A DNA stretch of 64,000 bases from Chloroflexota bacterium (lineage in GTDB: Bacteria > Chloroflexota > Anaerolineae > Promineifilales > Promineifilaceae): the NCBI GenBank assembly GCA_018004935.1, contig JAGNBF010000027.1, positions 1 to 64,000 of the forward strand. The letters run 5' to 3'. The translations under genes were made by a program, and so were the position numbers. Under the pieces are notes generated by a model, which had not been told where the DNA came from, searched no databases, and saw nothing but the letters and a program-made list of their open reading frames with translations. Shown piece after piece: positions 43,542-51,852 of this stretch. Numbering within the stretch: the stretch's first letter is position 1; each line of letters starts with the position of its first letter.

Positions 43542-44150
43542 AGGGGGGTAGATGATTGGATAAGCTCGAGAGTGAGGGGAACATGGGTACCTCCCTGTGC
43601 CTGTGTTCTCCCTGGTTTGCCCAGTCAGAATGGAGGGAGATTATACCTGTTTTGGGAACGTAGATACTTATCGCGGTTATAAAATACAGCAACTTTCAAT
43701 TTGGTTTGCTCCTGGCGTTTGCCGTTTTTGTTTTCTCGAGAGGGTGAACAGTCTGGAAGGCTGTTCTACGGCTTGGGCCATTTTTTGAGCGTGCTTTTGG
43801 AGTCCAATGGTTTTAACCGTAGGCAAACTCTGTATGACGTTCAAATTGAGAGTGGTTGTGCCAGGATGGGGTTTCTATAGCTTTTAAGAAAAAGGGCATG
43901 GTTCAGGTCAACTTTACAAATTTGTAGGACGATTTGGTAAATCGTCTCGTGGGCGATTTACCAAATCGCCCTACAAAGTGTTAAGCACCGTTTGCCGACT
44001 TTTGAACCACGCCAGAAAAAGATTTTGGCTGTAGGGGCAACCCTTGTGGTTGCCCTCTTGGAAGGGGGCGGCACAAGGCCAGCCCCTACCCCAAATCATT
44101 ATCTTGAGGTCTATAGCGTTGTCACTACTTTTTGTTTAAGATTAGACACT
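43542..44150. repeat. Repeat-filled intergenic region
   Basis: No gene seen. The MITE-like module TTTGCTCCTGGCGTTTGCCG...TTTTAACC lies at 43699-43822 and degenerates to a TIR-like AAATTGAGAG near 43847. A GACGATTTGGTAAATCGTC pair lies at 43924-43976, and a shortened copy of the 110-bp family at 44030-44092. Confidence 0.75.
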
Positions 44151-44918
44151 ATGCATCCCATTTTGGCGCGGATAGGGCCATTTTTTCTGTATAGTTATAC
44201 TGTGGTGATAGGATTAGGTATCGCGGCCGCGCTCTTGCCCCCTCTCTCCCGTTTGTCAGCTCACCCAACCCGGCGATTGGCCTGGCTAGATGGTTTTCTG
44301 ATAGGCCTGATGGCGGGAATTCTGCTGGGACGGGTGGTTTTTGTGGCGGCAAATTGGCCTTATTACCAGGAAAACCCTGATGAAATGATAGCCTTGGGGC
44401 AGGGTGGTCTTAGTTATCATGGGGCACTTTTAGCGGGGTTAGGCGGTTTTATGGTCTGGCAATGGTGGCGCGGTTGGGCCATTGCCCCGCAATTGGATCT
44501 CCTGGCTCCCAGCCTGGTTTTATTGAGCGGTTTTGGTTGGTGGGCCTGTTACCTGGAAGGATGCGCCTTCGGTCAGATGACGGTGCTAGGCTGGCTGGCC
44601 GCTGATTTACCTGATAGCTATGGAGTTGAGGCGGTGCGTTACCAGACGCAACTTTTAGGGTTGGCCTGGAGTGGATTGACTTGGGTGGTGGTGTGGTGGT
44701 GCCGCGGCCGCAAACTCTCCCCCGGTCTGCTTTTCTGGCTAACGTTGGGCCTGCTCAGTTGCGGCCGCGTGCTCGTCAACACCTTACGGGATGATGCCAT
44801 GCCTCTCTGGCACACGGTTCGTCTCGATACCCTGGCTGATGGTTTGCTGGTGTTACTGGCTCTGCTGGCAGGAGTGGCATCATTAAAATCCGCAAGCCCC
44901 CGTTTTCCCGGGAACTGA
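44151..44918 (+). CDS. Prolipoprotein diacylglyceryl transferase-like membrane protein
   Basis: 255 residues with about seven hydrophobic helices. From the ATG at 44151 the plan follows Lgt, which transfers diacylglycerol to the lipobox Cys: FFLYSYTVVIGLGIAAAL, GRVVFVAANW, GGLSYHGALLAGLGGF (the conserved His) and GRVLVNTLRDDAMPLW (the C-terminal Arg region). The usual GRxGNFxNGE signature, with the phosphatidylglycerol-binding Arg, reads GWWACYLEGCAFG here, so that Arg is missing. It may therefore be a divergent or non-standard Lgt. The longer frame from 43992 passes through repeats and was rejected. Confidence 0.75.
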   Translation: MHPILARIGPFFLYSYTVVIGLGIAAALLPPLSRLSAHPTRRLAWLDGFLIGLMAGILLGRVVFVAANWPYYQENPDEMIALGQGGLSYHGALLAGLGGFMVWQWWRGWAIAPQLDLLAPSLVLLSGFGWWACYLEGCAFGQMTVLGWLAADLPDSYGVEAVRYQTQLLGLAWSGLTWVVVWWCRGRKLSPGLLFWLTLGLLSCGRVLVNTLRDDAMPLWHTVRLDTLADGLLVLLALLAGVASLKSASPRFPGN

Positions 44919-44957
44919 ACGTTTTTATGAAATTTATGGCAAAACCTTGGAAACCTT

Positions 44958-45806
44958 ATGAAACTAAAAGTCGGCCTTTCCCAAATGAATCCTAAACTCG
45001 GTGATGTCCAGGCCAATCTGGAGATGCATCTGCAAACGATTGCCCAGGCCGCTGACCAGGGAGTCGAGTTGCTTGTTTTCCCGGAGCTTTCGCTCACGGG
45101 TTATCGTCTGCATGATCTGGCTTACAATGTAGCCCTGCGCCCCAGTCAGCGCGACCCGGTGTTTGGTAAGTTATTGGATGCCAGCCGGGATGTTGACCTG
45201 GTGGTGGGATTTGTGGAGATGGATGAGCGGCAGAAGTTTCATATCGCGGCCGCGTACCTGTCCCATGGGGAGTTAGTACATTTGCATCGCAAAGTATACT
45301 TACCCACCTACGGCATGTTCGACGAAGGACGTTATTTTGCCTGGGGCGATGCGGTGCAGGCTTTTGATACACGCTTTGGCCGAATGGGCATCCTCATCTG
45401 CGAAGATTTCTGGCATCTAAGTCCGCCCTATTTACTTTGGTTAGATGGAGCGGATATTCTCATCTTGACCTCAGCTTCACCCGGGCGAGGTATCGCTACC
45501 GAGCAAAAAATTGGTAGTGCCAAATGGGTGGAGCATATTAACCAGGCATATGCCAGCATCTTCACCAATTTTGTCATTCACACCAATCGCACCGGCTTTG
45601 AAGATGGAGTCAGTTTCTGGGGCGGGGCCACCGTTTTCGATCCAGAAGGGAAACAGTTGGTGCAAGGGCCATATTATGAAGAGGCCCTCATTACCTGCAA
45701 ACTGGATTTAAACCAACTTCGCCGCACCCGTATTCGCCTGCCCGTTTTGCGTGATGAACGGGTGGAGCTAACATTGCGGGAGCTAAGGCGGATCACCCAG
45801 AGGTGA
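44958..45806 (+). CDS. Carbon-nitrogen hydrolase (nitrilase superfamily)
   Basis: 282 residues with the Glu-Lys-Cys catalytic triad in context: LLVFPELSLTGY, LHRKVYLPTYGMFDEGRYF, MGILICEDFWHLSPPYLL. It hydrolyses amides; the pattern is closest to the glutaminase-like or N-carbamoyl-putrescine-like branch near NAD synthetase amidotransferase domains. The exact substrate cannot be told. No signal peptide. It lies 39 bases after the Lgt-like gene, in the same direction. Confidence 0.88.
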   Translation: MKLKVGLSQMNPKLGDVQANLEMHLQTIAQAADQGVELLVFPELSLTGYRLHDLAYNVALRPSQRDPVFGKLLDASRDVDLVVGFVEMDERQKFHIAAAYLSHGELVHLHRKVYLPTYGMFDEGRYFAWGDAVQAFDTRFGRMGILICEDFWHLSPPYLLWLDGADILILTSASPGRGIATEQKIGSAKWVEHINQAYASIFTNFVIHTNRTGFEDGVSFWGGATVFDPEGKQLVQGPYYEEALITCKLDLNQLRRTRIRLPVLRDERVELTLRELRRITQR

Positions 45807-45950
45807 ATAATTAATCATTGAATTGTTGAATTGCTGAATTGTTAATGTGGGGAGATGTTGTTTGTTAACCCTTCACCCATTCACAAATTCACCGATTAAT
45901 AATTTACTTCTTTTGTTGACAATCTCATCAACCACGAAGGAACTTATTTC

Positions 45951-46748
45951 ATGCACATTGCTATTCGTACGGCATCTCTTAGTCAAAACACCCCAGAAGC
46001 ATTGGCGCGTGCGGCCGCGCTCGGGTTTCGTCATGTCGAAGTGAATCTGCTTAACCATGAATTTGGCTACGGTTATAAACGCAAAGCCAATGTCCGCTTC
46101 TATCGCGAACTCAAGCGGCAAATAGACACGCTGGGGCTTTCCGTCTGGTCATTCTCCAGTGTGCCCCTTACCCAGGAGCAGATGTTCTTTGAACGTGCCC
46201 GCAAGGACATCCTCATGGGTGCGGCTGGCGCCGGGGGCATTCTTGACGCGAAAGTGTTCATGGTTAAACCCGCTGACATTTTCACTAGCGAGATCCATTT
46301 TGAAAGTTACCTGACTGAGAAAGTATCTCCCCCCATGACCGAAGGGTACGATGAAGCCTGGGTACAAACAGTGAACCGGCGCATGACCATGGCCTTGCTT
46401 AACTATGATCATTGGGTGGGTATTCCCTTGAGCAACAACGCCGAACGGATGAAAAAAATCGCGGTGGATCTGGGCATAGGCTGGGCGATGGATATACGCC
46501 GGGCGACGCATCGGGGCAGTATGGATGACTGGCTCAAACAGGTGGGCGACCGGCTGGCAGTAGCTTATGCTTACGATCTGGCGGCGGATGGGGAAACACC
46601 CTGCACCCCAACCGGCCCAGAGTGGGCATCGTGGGCGGAAAGCCTGAAACAGACCCGGCTCAAATGTGTAGTAATGCACGCTCACCCGGCCCAGAGTGAT
46701 GAAGAAATTGTGCAGAGTCGAGATTATCTGCAAACACTGTTTGGTTAA
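45951..46748 (+). CDS. Sugar phosphate isomerase/epimerase-like TIM-barrel protein
   Basis: 265 residues with the AP-endonuclease family 2 barrel pattern: MHIAIRTASLSQ, LARAAALGFRHVEVNLL, LKRQIDTLGLSVWSFSSV, VDLGIGWAMDIRRATHRGSM and VVMHAHPAQSDEEIVQSRDY. The metal ligands expected of this fold (Glu, His, Asp, Glu) are only partly evident, so the activity may differ. AAGGAA precedes the ATG. A short tandem series TTGAATTG (about 45818-45842) lies upstream. Function unknown beyond the fold. Confidence 0.65.
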   Translation: MHIAIRTASLSQNTPEALARAAALGFRHVEVNLLNHEFGYGYKRKANVRFYRELKRQIDTLGLSVWSFSSVPLTQEQMFFERARKDILMGAAGAGGILDAKVFMVKPADIFTSEIHFESYLTEKVSPPMTEGYDEAWVQTVNRRMTMALLNYDHWVGIPLSNNAERMKKIAVDLGIGWAMDIRRATHRGSMDDWLKQVGDRLAVAYAYDLAADGETPCTPTGPEWASWAESLKQTRLKCVVMHAHPAQSDEEIVQSRDYLQTLFG

Positions 46749-46783
46749 CTCTCTATCGGACAAAGTGGGCTATACTTGGCAGT

Positions 46784-46954
46784 ATGTCTAGCTATCTGGA
46801 AACAATTCACACCAAACTGCGGCCGCAACCCGTCAACACCCCGGTCGTTCTTGACCTGTTCGCAGGTTGCGGCGGTATGGCTTTGGGTTTTGAAGCTCAG
46901 GGGTTTGCCACAGTCGGTTTCGAGAAAAATCCGGAGGCTTGTGCCACTTGGTAA
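46784..46954 (+). pseudogene. DNA cytosine-5 methyltransferase, N-terminal fragment
   Basis: A 56-codon frame with the S-adenosylmethionine motif of Dcm-type enzymes: VVLDLFAGCGGMALGFEAQG, FATVGFEKNPEACATW, then a stop. A whole enzyme needs 300 or more residues and the PCQ catalytic motif, which are absent. The next few bases already encode the restriction-enzyme remnant, so an internal deletion of the methyltransferase gene is likely. Confidence 0.85.
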
Positions 46955-46956
46955 TG

Positions 46957-47923
46957 CGGTTCTCCCTCTTTTTGCTTACCATCTCACCTGAGCATGCTCC
47001 TCTCACTTTCCGGCAAAAACCAGAGGAAACCCAACAGCTTATCAACGAAGCCCTGCTTATTCTGAATGGTTTGGGACTCCCGCTTGCTGGTTTGACGCCG
47101 CGACGGCGGGAGCGTATAGCCCTGATGTTTCTAGCAGGAGGGTGGGTATGCCATCCACGATCAATTTGCCGTCATTATTTGCTCTTTCCAGACAAATGCA
47201 TGGCAGGAGCAATTAGATCAGCAATTCTCAATTTGACCTGAACCTCCAAAAATGGAAAGGCCGCCCGGTCGTAAAACGGGCCGGGCTATCAGTACAAAAG
47301 CCGTTGGCCTGTTGTTTCAGCCCGTATGGCCTGGTACTGATAAGCCCGGCGGTCAACTGGGTGTAGCACAGCCTTTCCAGGCTGTGCGCTCTCTACACAG
47401 GCGGAGCCGGGCTTCGGTAAGTTCAGCCCTCAAGGATGTGTATCGTTCCTACCATTTTTGTTTTCACGAGAGGGCGAACAGCCTGAAAGGCTGTTCTACG
47501 GCTTGGGCCATTTTTCGAGCGTGCTTTTGGCGGGCAACGGTTTTAACCATTGGTTAAATTGAGAATTGCTGCAATTAGATTCTCTACTTCAGCCACATTT
47601 TTTAGCTGAAAAACTCGCAAGTAAGAGAGACATTTCTCAAACGACCGTACAATTGCCAGAGGGTGTGGTTCTAAGGTTCGGCCCTGGTGAGCATAATCTG
47701 TTACAAAAGGCTGTTATTGAACAGTTTTTGCCCAGGTTTGGGCACACTCACCCGACACTGTTCAGCGTTTATTGTTTATGTGACTGCTTTTCCCAACCGG
47801 GCAACATTTCGCAAATTTATCGCGGAGATTGCCTGGGAGACGGAAGTATGGATTGCGGAAGAGCCGGATCATCTGATCCATTTTGACGGTGAAAAATTTC
47901 TTGGCCCTTATGCCAAAAGTTGA
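46957..47923 (+). pseudogene. BsuBI/PstI-type restriction endonuclease, broken by frameshifts and a MITE
   Basis: Recognisable parts run in order. The N-terminal part has TFRQKPEETQQLINEALLIL and GLTPRRRERIALMFLA. After a shift near 47140 comes FQTNAWQEQLD, interrupted at 47219-47571 by a mobile element. It continues as LLQPHFLAEKLASKRDIS and [20 protein letters not shown] then FLPRFG. After another shift and a deletion of roughly 80 codons near 47755, [15 protein letters not shown] and [20 protein letters not shown] then EKFLGPY close the gene. The C-terminal blocks are characteristic of BsuBI/PstI-family nucleases. Removing the element plus one target duplicate restores the frame exactly across the junction. 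Confidence 0.8.
47219..47571. mobile_element. 353-bp MITE with 20-bp terminal inverted repeats and 9-bp target duplication
   Basis: The ends are CAGCAATTCTCAATTTGACC (47219-47238) and its complement with one mismatch (47552-47571). Both sides are flanked by CAATTAGAT (47210-47218 and 47572-47580). There is no transposase inside; it holds a CCCGGTCG...CGGGCCGGGC module, a CTTGTCGAAG-type remnant and the 'aggctgt' module. Related ends occur at 51708 (CAGCAATTCTTAATTTGG) and 57828 (CAGCAATTCTCAAT). Confidence 0.93.
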
Positions 47924-47928
47924 GAAAA

Positions 47929-48891
47929 ATGAGCGATTTTAGTAAACAAGAAAATGAAAAAGATGAATTTGACGAATTGTTGCCGGAAGGCCACCGTTCT
48001 GGGTTTGTGGCGGTGGTGGGACGGCCCAATGTGGGCAAGAGTACTCTCATCAACCAGTTTATGCGCGAGAAGATTGCCATTGCCAGCCCGCGGCCGCAGA
48101 CCACCCGCATTCGTCAACTGGGCATCATCACCGAACCCCACTACCAGATGATCTTCATGGACACCCCCGGCCTTATCGGCAAACCGCGCCACAAGCTGGA
48201 CGAGTTCATGAAAGAGACCGCCCTGGATACCCTGGCCGATGCTGACATTATCCTCTGGCTGGTGGATGTGAGCGAGGCCCCCGGCGGTCTGGATCGAGAC
48301 ATCGCCGCCGAGTTAAAGCGGTTACCTCCCGAAACCAAAATCGTCCTGGTGCTGAACAAAAGTGATCTCCCTGACCCCATCACCGTTCCCAACAAGGCGG
48401 AGCCGTACAAGACCTTGCTCCCTGATGCCAGTTGGATCGTCATTTCGGCCCTGACGGGGCAGAACTGTGATGTTTTGTTAGACAAGTTGGCGGAAGGGTT
48501 GCCCTTGGGGCCACGTTACTACCCTGCCGACCAGGCCACCGACATGTTTGTGCGTGACATCGCCGGGGAGATGATTCGGGAGCAGATTTTCTTGCAACTG
48601 CGTGAAGAGATTCCCTATGGGACGGCGGTGCAAATTGACCAGTTTAAGGAACGGGAAGGGGGCGCTGTTTTTATCCAGGCCACCATTTTTGTGGAGCGGG
48701 ATACGCACAAGAAAATCATCATTGGCCAAAAAGGAGAACAACTGCGACAAATCGGCGCGGCCGCACGTAAAGAAATTGAAACCCTGGTAGAGGGGGCCGT
48801 TTATCTTGATTTGTGGGTCAAGGTGGAACCAAAATGGCGGCAAAGCGAACGACAGTTACAACGGTTTGGTTATGCCCGACCCAAAGGGTAG
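47929..48891 (+). CDS. era: GTPase Era
   Basis: Era is an essential GTPase that binds 16S rRNA during 30S subunit maturation. 320 residues: G1 VAVVGRPNVGKSTLINQF, switch region PRPQTTRIRQLGI, G3 MDTPGLIG, G4 LNKSDLPD, SALTG, and a C-terminal KH domain with HKKIIIGQKGEQLRQIG followed by YLDLWVKVEPKWR. The ATG at 47929 was preferred to a TTG at 47920. An N-terminal acidic extension of about 25 residues precedes G1. It starts just after the endonuclease remnant and is followed by a strong terminator. Confidence 0.97.
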   Translation: MSDFSKQENEKDEFDELLPEGHRSGFVAVVGRPNVGKSTLINQFMREKIAIASPRPQTTRIRQLGIITEPHYQMIFMDTPGLIGKPRHKLDEFMKETALDTLADADIILWLVDVSEAPGGLDRDIAAELKRLPPETKIVLVLNKSDLPDPITVPNKAEPYKTLLPDASWIVISALTGQNCDVLLDKLAEGLPLGPRYYPADQATDMFVRDIAGEMIREQIFLQLREEIPYGTAVQIDQFKEREGGAVFIQATIFVERDTHKKIIIGQKGEQLRQIGAAARKEIETLVEGAVYLDLWVKVEPKWRQSERQLQRFGYARPKG

Positions 48892-48924
48892 GCTTAGAGA
48901 AACTCTGGGAACTCGTAGGAACTG

Positions 48925-48965
48925 AAACCAGTCTATGTGTATCGGACATAGGCTGGTTTTTTTTG
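48925..48965 (+). terminator. Intrinsic terminator after era
   Basis: AAACCAGTCTATGT and ACATAGGCTGGTTT pair (one G-T position) around a 7-base loop, followed by a run of eight T's. Confidence 0.9.
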
Positions 48966-48980
48966 TTTTGGGGGCGAATC

Positions 48981-49030
48981 CCCTCATCCCCGGCCCTTCT
49001 CCCCGGGGGGAGAAGGGCCGGGGATGAGGG
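48981..49030. repeat. Perfect 24-bp palindrome
   Basis: CCCTCATCCCCGGCCCTTCT continuing CCCC (48981-49004), two bases, then the exact complement (49007-49030). Half of it recurs near 58323-58350 (CTCCCCCTTTGGGAGAAGGG). It is a very stable hairpin or cruciform between the era terminator and the Tat-protein gene. Confidence 0.9.
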
Positions 49031-49167
49031 TGTGCGAGATAAGTATCAGCTTAATGAGGAGAACATTTGCCCTGTTTTTGGGTTATCCCATGTGACAAGA
49101 GAGGTCAATCATTTGTCTAATGGGTGAGTTCGGAGTTTCGAGTTCAGAGTTTCGAGTTATTGTAGGC

Positions 49168-49211
49168 TGTTCACTGTTCACTGTTCACTGTTCACTGTTC
49201 ACTGTTCACTG
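49168..49211. repeat. 7-bp tandem repeat CTGTTCA
   Basis: About six consecutive copies of CTGTTCA, preceded by imperfect GAGTTTCGAGTT repeats (49126-49158), directly ahead of the Tat-protein gene. Such microsatellites are prone to slippage and could alter spacing in the leader. Confidence 0.9.
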
Positions 49212-49230
49212 ACTTGGGGTGAGGTGCAAG

Positions 49231-50277
49231 ATGGTTGATGAGATGATGGATGAAAATATATCGCGGCGGGGTTTTTTGAAGGCAATGGTGGCGACGGCCG
49301 CGGCCGCAACTACGGTTGGTGTAGGGGCGGTATGGCTCAAAGGGAAAACACAGCCTGTTGTGACTACTATGCCTGTCGCGGCCGCTCCCCGGGTTATCAA
49401 TCCGGTTGTCTATGATCCCACTGCCAATTCCGACCTGATGGCCCAACTTGTTGCCGCTCAGGCAGAAAATGTGCGCCTGCAAGCGGCTCTGGACGCGGCC
49501 GCACGGCAAATTAATGTGATTAATGGCGCAGATGGCAACAACGCGGCCGCGATCCAAAATCTACAACTTGAACTCAGTAACGCCAATGATCGAGCCGGAG
49601 TGTTGGCCGGACTCGTGGCCCTGTTTGATCAATTAGAAGGTGTAGACCTGAGCAATCTATTACAAAGTGGCCTCACCACTGTCGGCGAAGCCGTGACCGA
49701 CCTCGTGGATGACATTCCCACCCTCGAAGAAGCTATCACCGCCGGGCAAATGGCTCTGCAAGAATTAGAAAATGATGTCCCACTCATCGAAAACGGGCGC
49801 ACCTGGCTAGAAGAGCAGGTCAACCGGCTAGAAGGGTATTATCAGGGGGTGGAATCCTTTTTGCGTGAAGCAGTGGAAGCCGCCGGGAATTTCCTGGAGA
49901 TGCTCAATCAATGGTTCCAAGATATTCTCAAATGGCTCCCCTTTGGTATGGGTGACAAAGCCGCCAACGTCATGAATGCGTTGACAACTCTTTTGCTGGA
50001 GACACCTAATACGATTTCTGGGGTACGCACGGCCGCCTTGCCCACGATGGATAACTGGTTTAAACGACAACCTGGACAGGAACTGCCCATTCACACCCGG
50101 CTGATCCAGCCCTTGCGTGACAATACTCTAGCGAAGGCAGGGCTTGTGGGAGGCAAAGCCAGCACCCTACAAACCAAACTCAATGAATCCCTCAACACCC
50201 CGGTGAATACGGCTTTGCTGGCCCGTCAAACCATTCGCGAACAGATTGCCGCCTATCGGCACCGCCATCAACTGTAA
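49231..50277 (+). CDS. Tat-exported coiled-coil protein of unknown function
   Basis: 348 residues from the ATG at 49231 (GAGGTG just upstream). A twin-arginine signal peptide is clear: SRRGFLKAMVATAAAATTVG and then VGAVWL. The mature part has coiled-coil heptads (about 65-120, AQAENVRLQAALDAAARQIN, IQNLQLELSNANDRA) and further helices (IPTLEEAITAGQMALQELEN, WLEEQVNRLEGYYQGVESFL). No enzyme motif was seen. Export folded through Tat without an obvious cofactor site is unusual. It may be a cell-envelope structural protein. No similar protein is known to me. Confidence 0.8.
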   Translation: MVDEMMDENISRRGFLKAMVATAAAATTVGVGAVWLKGKTQPVVTTMPVAAAPRVINPVVYDPTANSDLMAQLVAAQAENVRLQAALDAAARQINVINGADGNNAAAIQNLQLELSNANDRAGVLAGLVALFDQLEGVDLSNLLQSGLTTVGEAVTDLVDDIPTLEEAITAGQMALQELENDVPLIENGRTWLEEQVNRLEGYYQGVESFLREAVEAAGNFLEMLNQWFQDILKWLPFGMGDKAANVMNALTTLLLETPNTISGVRTAALPTMDNWFKRQPGQELPIHTRLIQPLRDNTLAKAGLVGGKASTLQTKLNESLNTPVNTALLARQTIREQIAAYRHRHQL

Positions 50278-50506
50278 TGGTGGGTGGTGCGGTTCACTAT
50301 ACTTACCACAGTCATAAAGGGACATGGCCGCAGATGGGGTAAGCCCAGGCCGTAGAACAGCCTGAAAGGCTGTTCACCCCCTCGAGAAAACAAAAAACGA
50401 CAAACGCCAGGAGCAAACCCAATTGAGAATGGGCGTTTGAGCTATCTTCTCACTAAAATGCGGTGCTGTTGGTTGAGCCTGTCACAACCAACAGCCTTCG
50501 ACAAGC
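50278..50506. repeat. Intergenic repeats between convergent genes
   Basis: A TACTTACCACAGTCATAAA module (about 50300-50320), the inverted 'aggctgt' module (50352-50427) and a CTTGTCGAAG palindrome (50473-50515) that reaches into the end of the minus-strand phosphoesterase gene. Confidence 0.75.
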
Positions 50507-51403
50507 TCAGGCCACGTTTTTCCCGAAATATTGAGAAGATACACATTCGAGTTTTTCTTCTACCTGGACGATGCCCGTCTGTAGGGTGAGGGCAAGGTGA
50601 TGGTGCAGGGTGTGGCCGTTGTCGTAAAAAATGCGCGGCACACGGGCGGCATTGAGGTAATGAATACCGTCTACAATCCGATGCCAGGTACGGTTGGGGC
50701 GGTGTTTAATCGCGTGGTGCATGTGTCCGGCAATAACCGCGATAACCTGTTTCCCCTTTTGCCGGGCATAGACAATAGCCTGGCGTAAATCCTCGTCGCC
50801 AAAATCCCCCTCTTCCGCTAAAAAATCACACCCCCAGATGTCTGTGGCTTTGTCGCCTAACCCGGTAGGGCCGTTGTGGGCCAGGAAAATGAGTTGTGTG
50901 GTCGCGGCCGCGTCCACACAAGCCATTAACTTTTCCCCTGACTGGGCCAGAGAATACAGACCATACTGCCGCCCCAAGTACGGAGCACAACTAAAGTCAG
51001 AACCGCCCATAGCGTGCGGCCGCGCCGTAATTACCGTTATTGCTTCATCCCCCCGGGTGAACGGGTGAACCCCATACCCACCCCAAATCACCGGCCCTAG
51101 AGCCTGCCGCAACGCGTCTACCCGTTGTTCCTGCCCGTGTGAAGTCAACTGAATAACTGGTGACCAGTGGTTGATTTCGGCCAATAACTGCTGACCAGTG
51201 AGGGTATCATGGTTGCCGGGCATAAACAGGGTGGGTTTCTGCAATTGTGCCAGGAAATGAGCCGTTTTTAACCCCTCGTGCGGCCGCCAGTTACTTAAAT
51301 CACCCACGCATAGAATCAGGTCATAAGCGGACTGATTGAAAAAAGTGACATCTTGTTGGTTGAAATGGAGGTGAACATCACCAATGATAGCGAGGTTAAA
51401 CAT
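50507..51403 (-). CDS. Metallophosphoesterase (TIGR04168-like)
   Basis: 298 residues from the ATG at 51403. A longer start at 51463 runs into an interspersed repeat and was rejected. Calcineurin-type metal motifs: FNLAIIGDVHLHFNQQDV, LCVGDLSNW, LFMPGNHDTLTGQQ, LIFLAHNGPTG and VIAGHMHHAIKH. The pattern of motif spacing resembles a family first noted in cyanobacteria (TIGR04168). It hydrolyses phosphoesters; the substrate is unknown. The last residues (KLECVSSQYFGKNVA) are encoded partly in a repeat, so the end may have drifted. Confidence 0.85.
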   Translation of the reverse strand: MFNLAIIGDVHLHFNQQDVTFFNQSAYDLILCVGDLSNWRPHEGLKTAHFLAQLQKPTLFMPGNHDTLTGQQLLAEINHWSPVIQLTSHGQEQRVDALRQALGPVIWGGYGVHPFTRGDEAITVITARPHAMGGSDFSCAPYLGRQYGLYSLAQSGEKLMACVDAAATTQLIFLAHNGPTGLGDKATDIWGCDFLAEEGDFGDEDLRQAIVYARQKGKQVIAVIAGHMHHAIKHRPNRTWHRIVDGIHYLNAARVPRIFYDNGHTLHHHLALTLQTGIVQVEEKLECVSSQYFGKNVA

Positions 51404-51852
51404 AGACGTGTGCCGGAAAGTTGGTGCGTTGAATGTATACTGCCAATGGGCATAATCTGACATTTTTTCGCCCTGTCGCTTTATTGCTACATCAGGTATA
51501 TCTGTGCCCCCGCCCCCAAACCGCGCCGGTAGGGTTTTTCCCTTCCCTCTGGGATCGCCGGGGGATGGGTCTTCAGCCTAAACCTGCCCAGGCTGTTACC
51601 GCCAACAAAATGTCATTTTATAACCATGGTAAGTATAACCAGTCAGTTGTGTCAATTCATCTATCAGGTAGAGCCATCGTTCTAAAATGAGAATGGCTGT
51701 TTTAGATCAGCAATTCTTAATTTGGTCTGAGTCGGCGAGGCCGCCCGGCCGTAAAACGGACCAGGCTATGGTTACGAAGGCCGTTGGCCTGCTCTTTTAG
51801 CCCGCCGGGTGGATTATCGGAACGTTTATTGTCTAAAATGAGAATGGCTGTT
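51404..51852. repeat. Repeat-filled gap with a 22-bp direct repeat
   Basis: Modules: GGCATAATCTGACATTTTTT (51449-51468), a CAAACCGCGCC half-hairpin (51518-51530) and a decayed MITE end CAGCAATTCTTAATTTGG (51708-51725) with its CCGCCCGGCCG module (51741-51810). TCTAAAATGAGAATGGCTGT (51681-51700) is repeated at 51832-51851, so the decayed element is flanked by direct repeats. Confidence 0.75.

Noticed and set aside
43992-44150. Longer start of the Lgt-like gene
   Set aside because: It crosses a partial 110-bp repeat; the Lgt-like alignment begins at 44151.
47210-47580. CRISPR or IS element at the nuclease remnant
   Set aside because: There is no repeat-spacer pattern and no transposase frame; the TIR and duplication structure fits a MITE.
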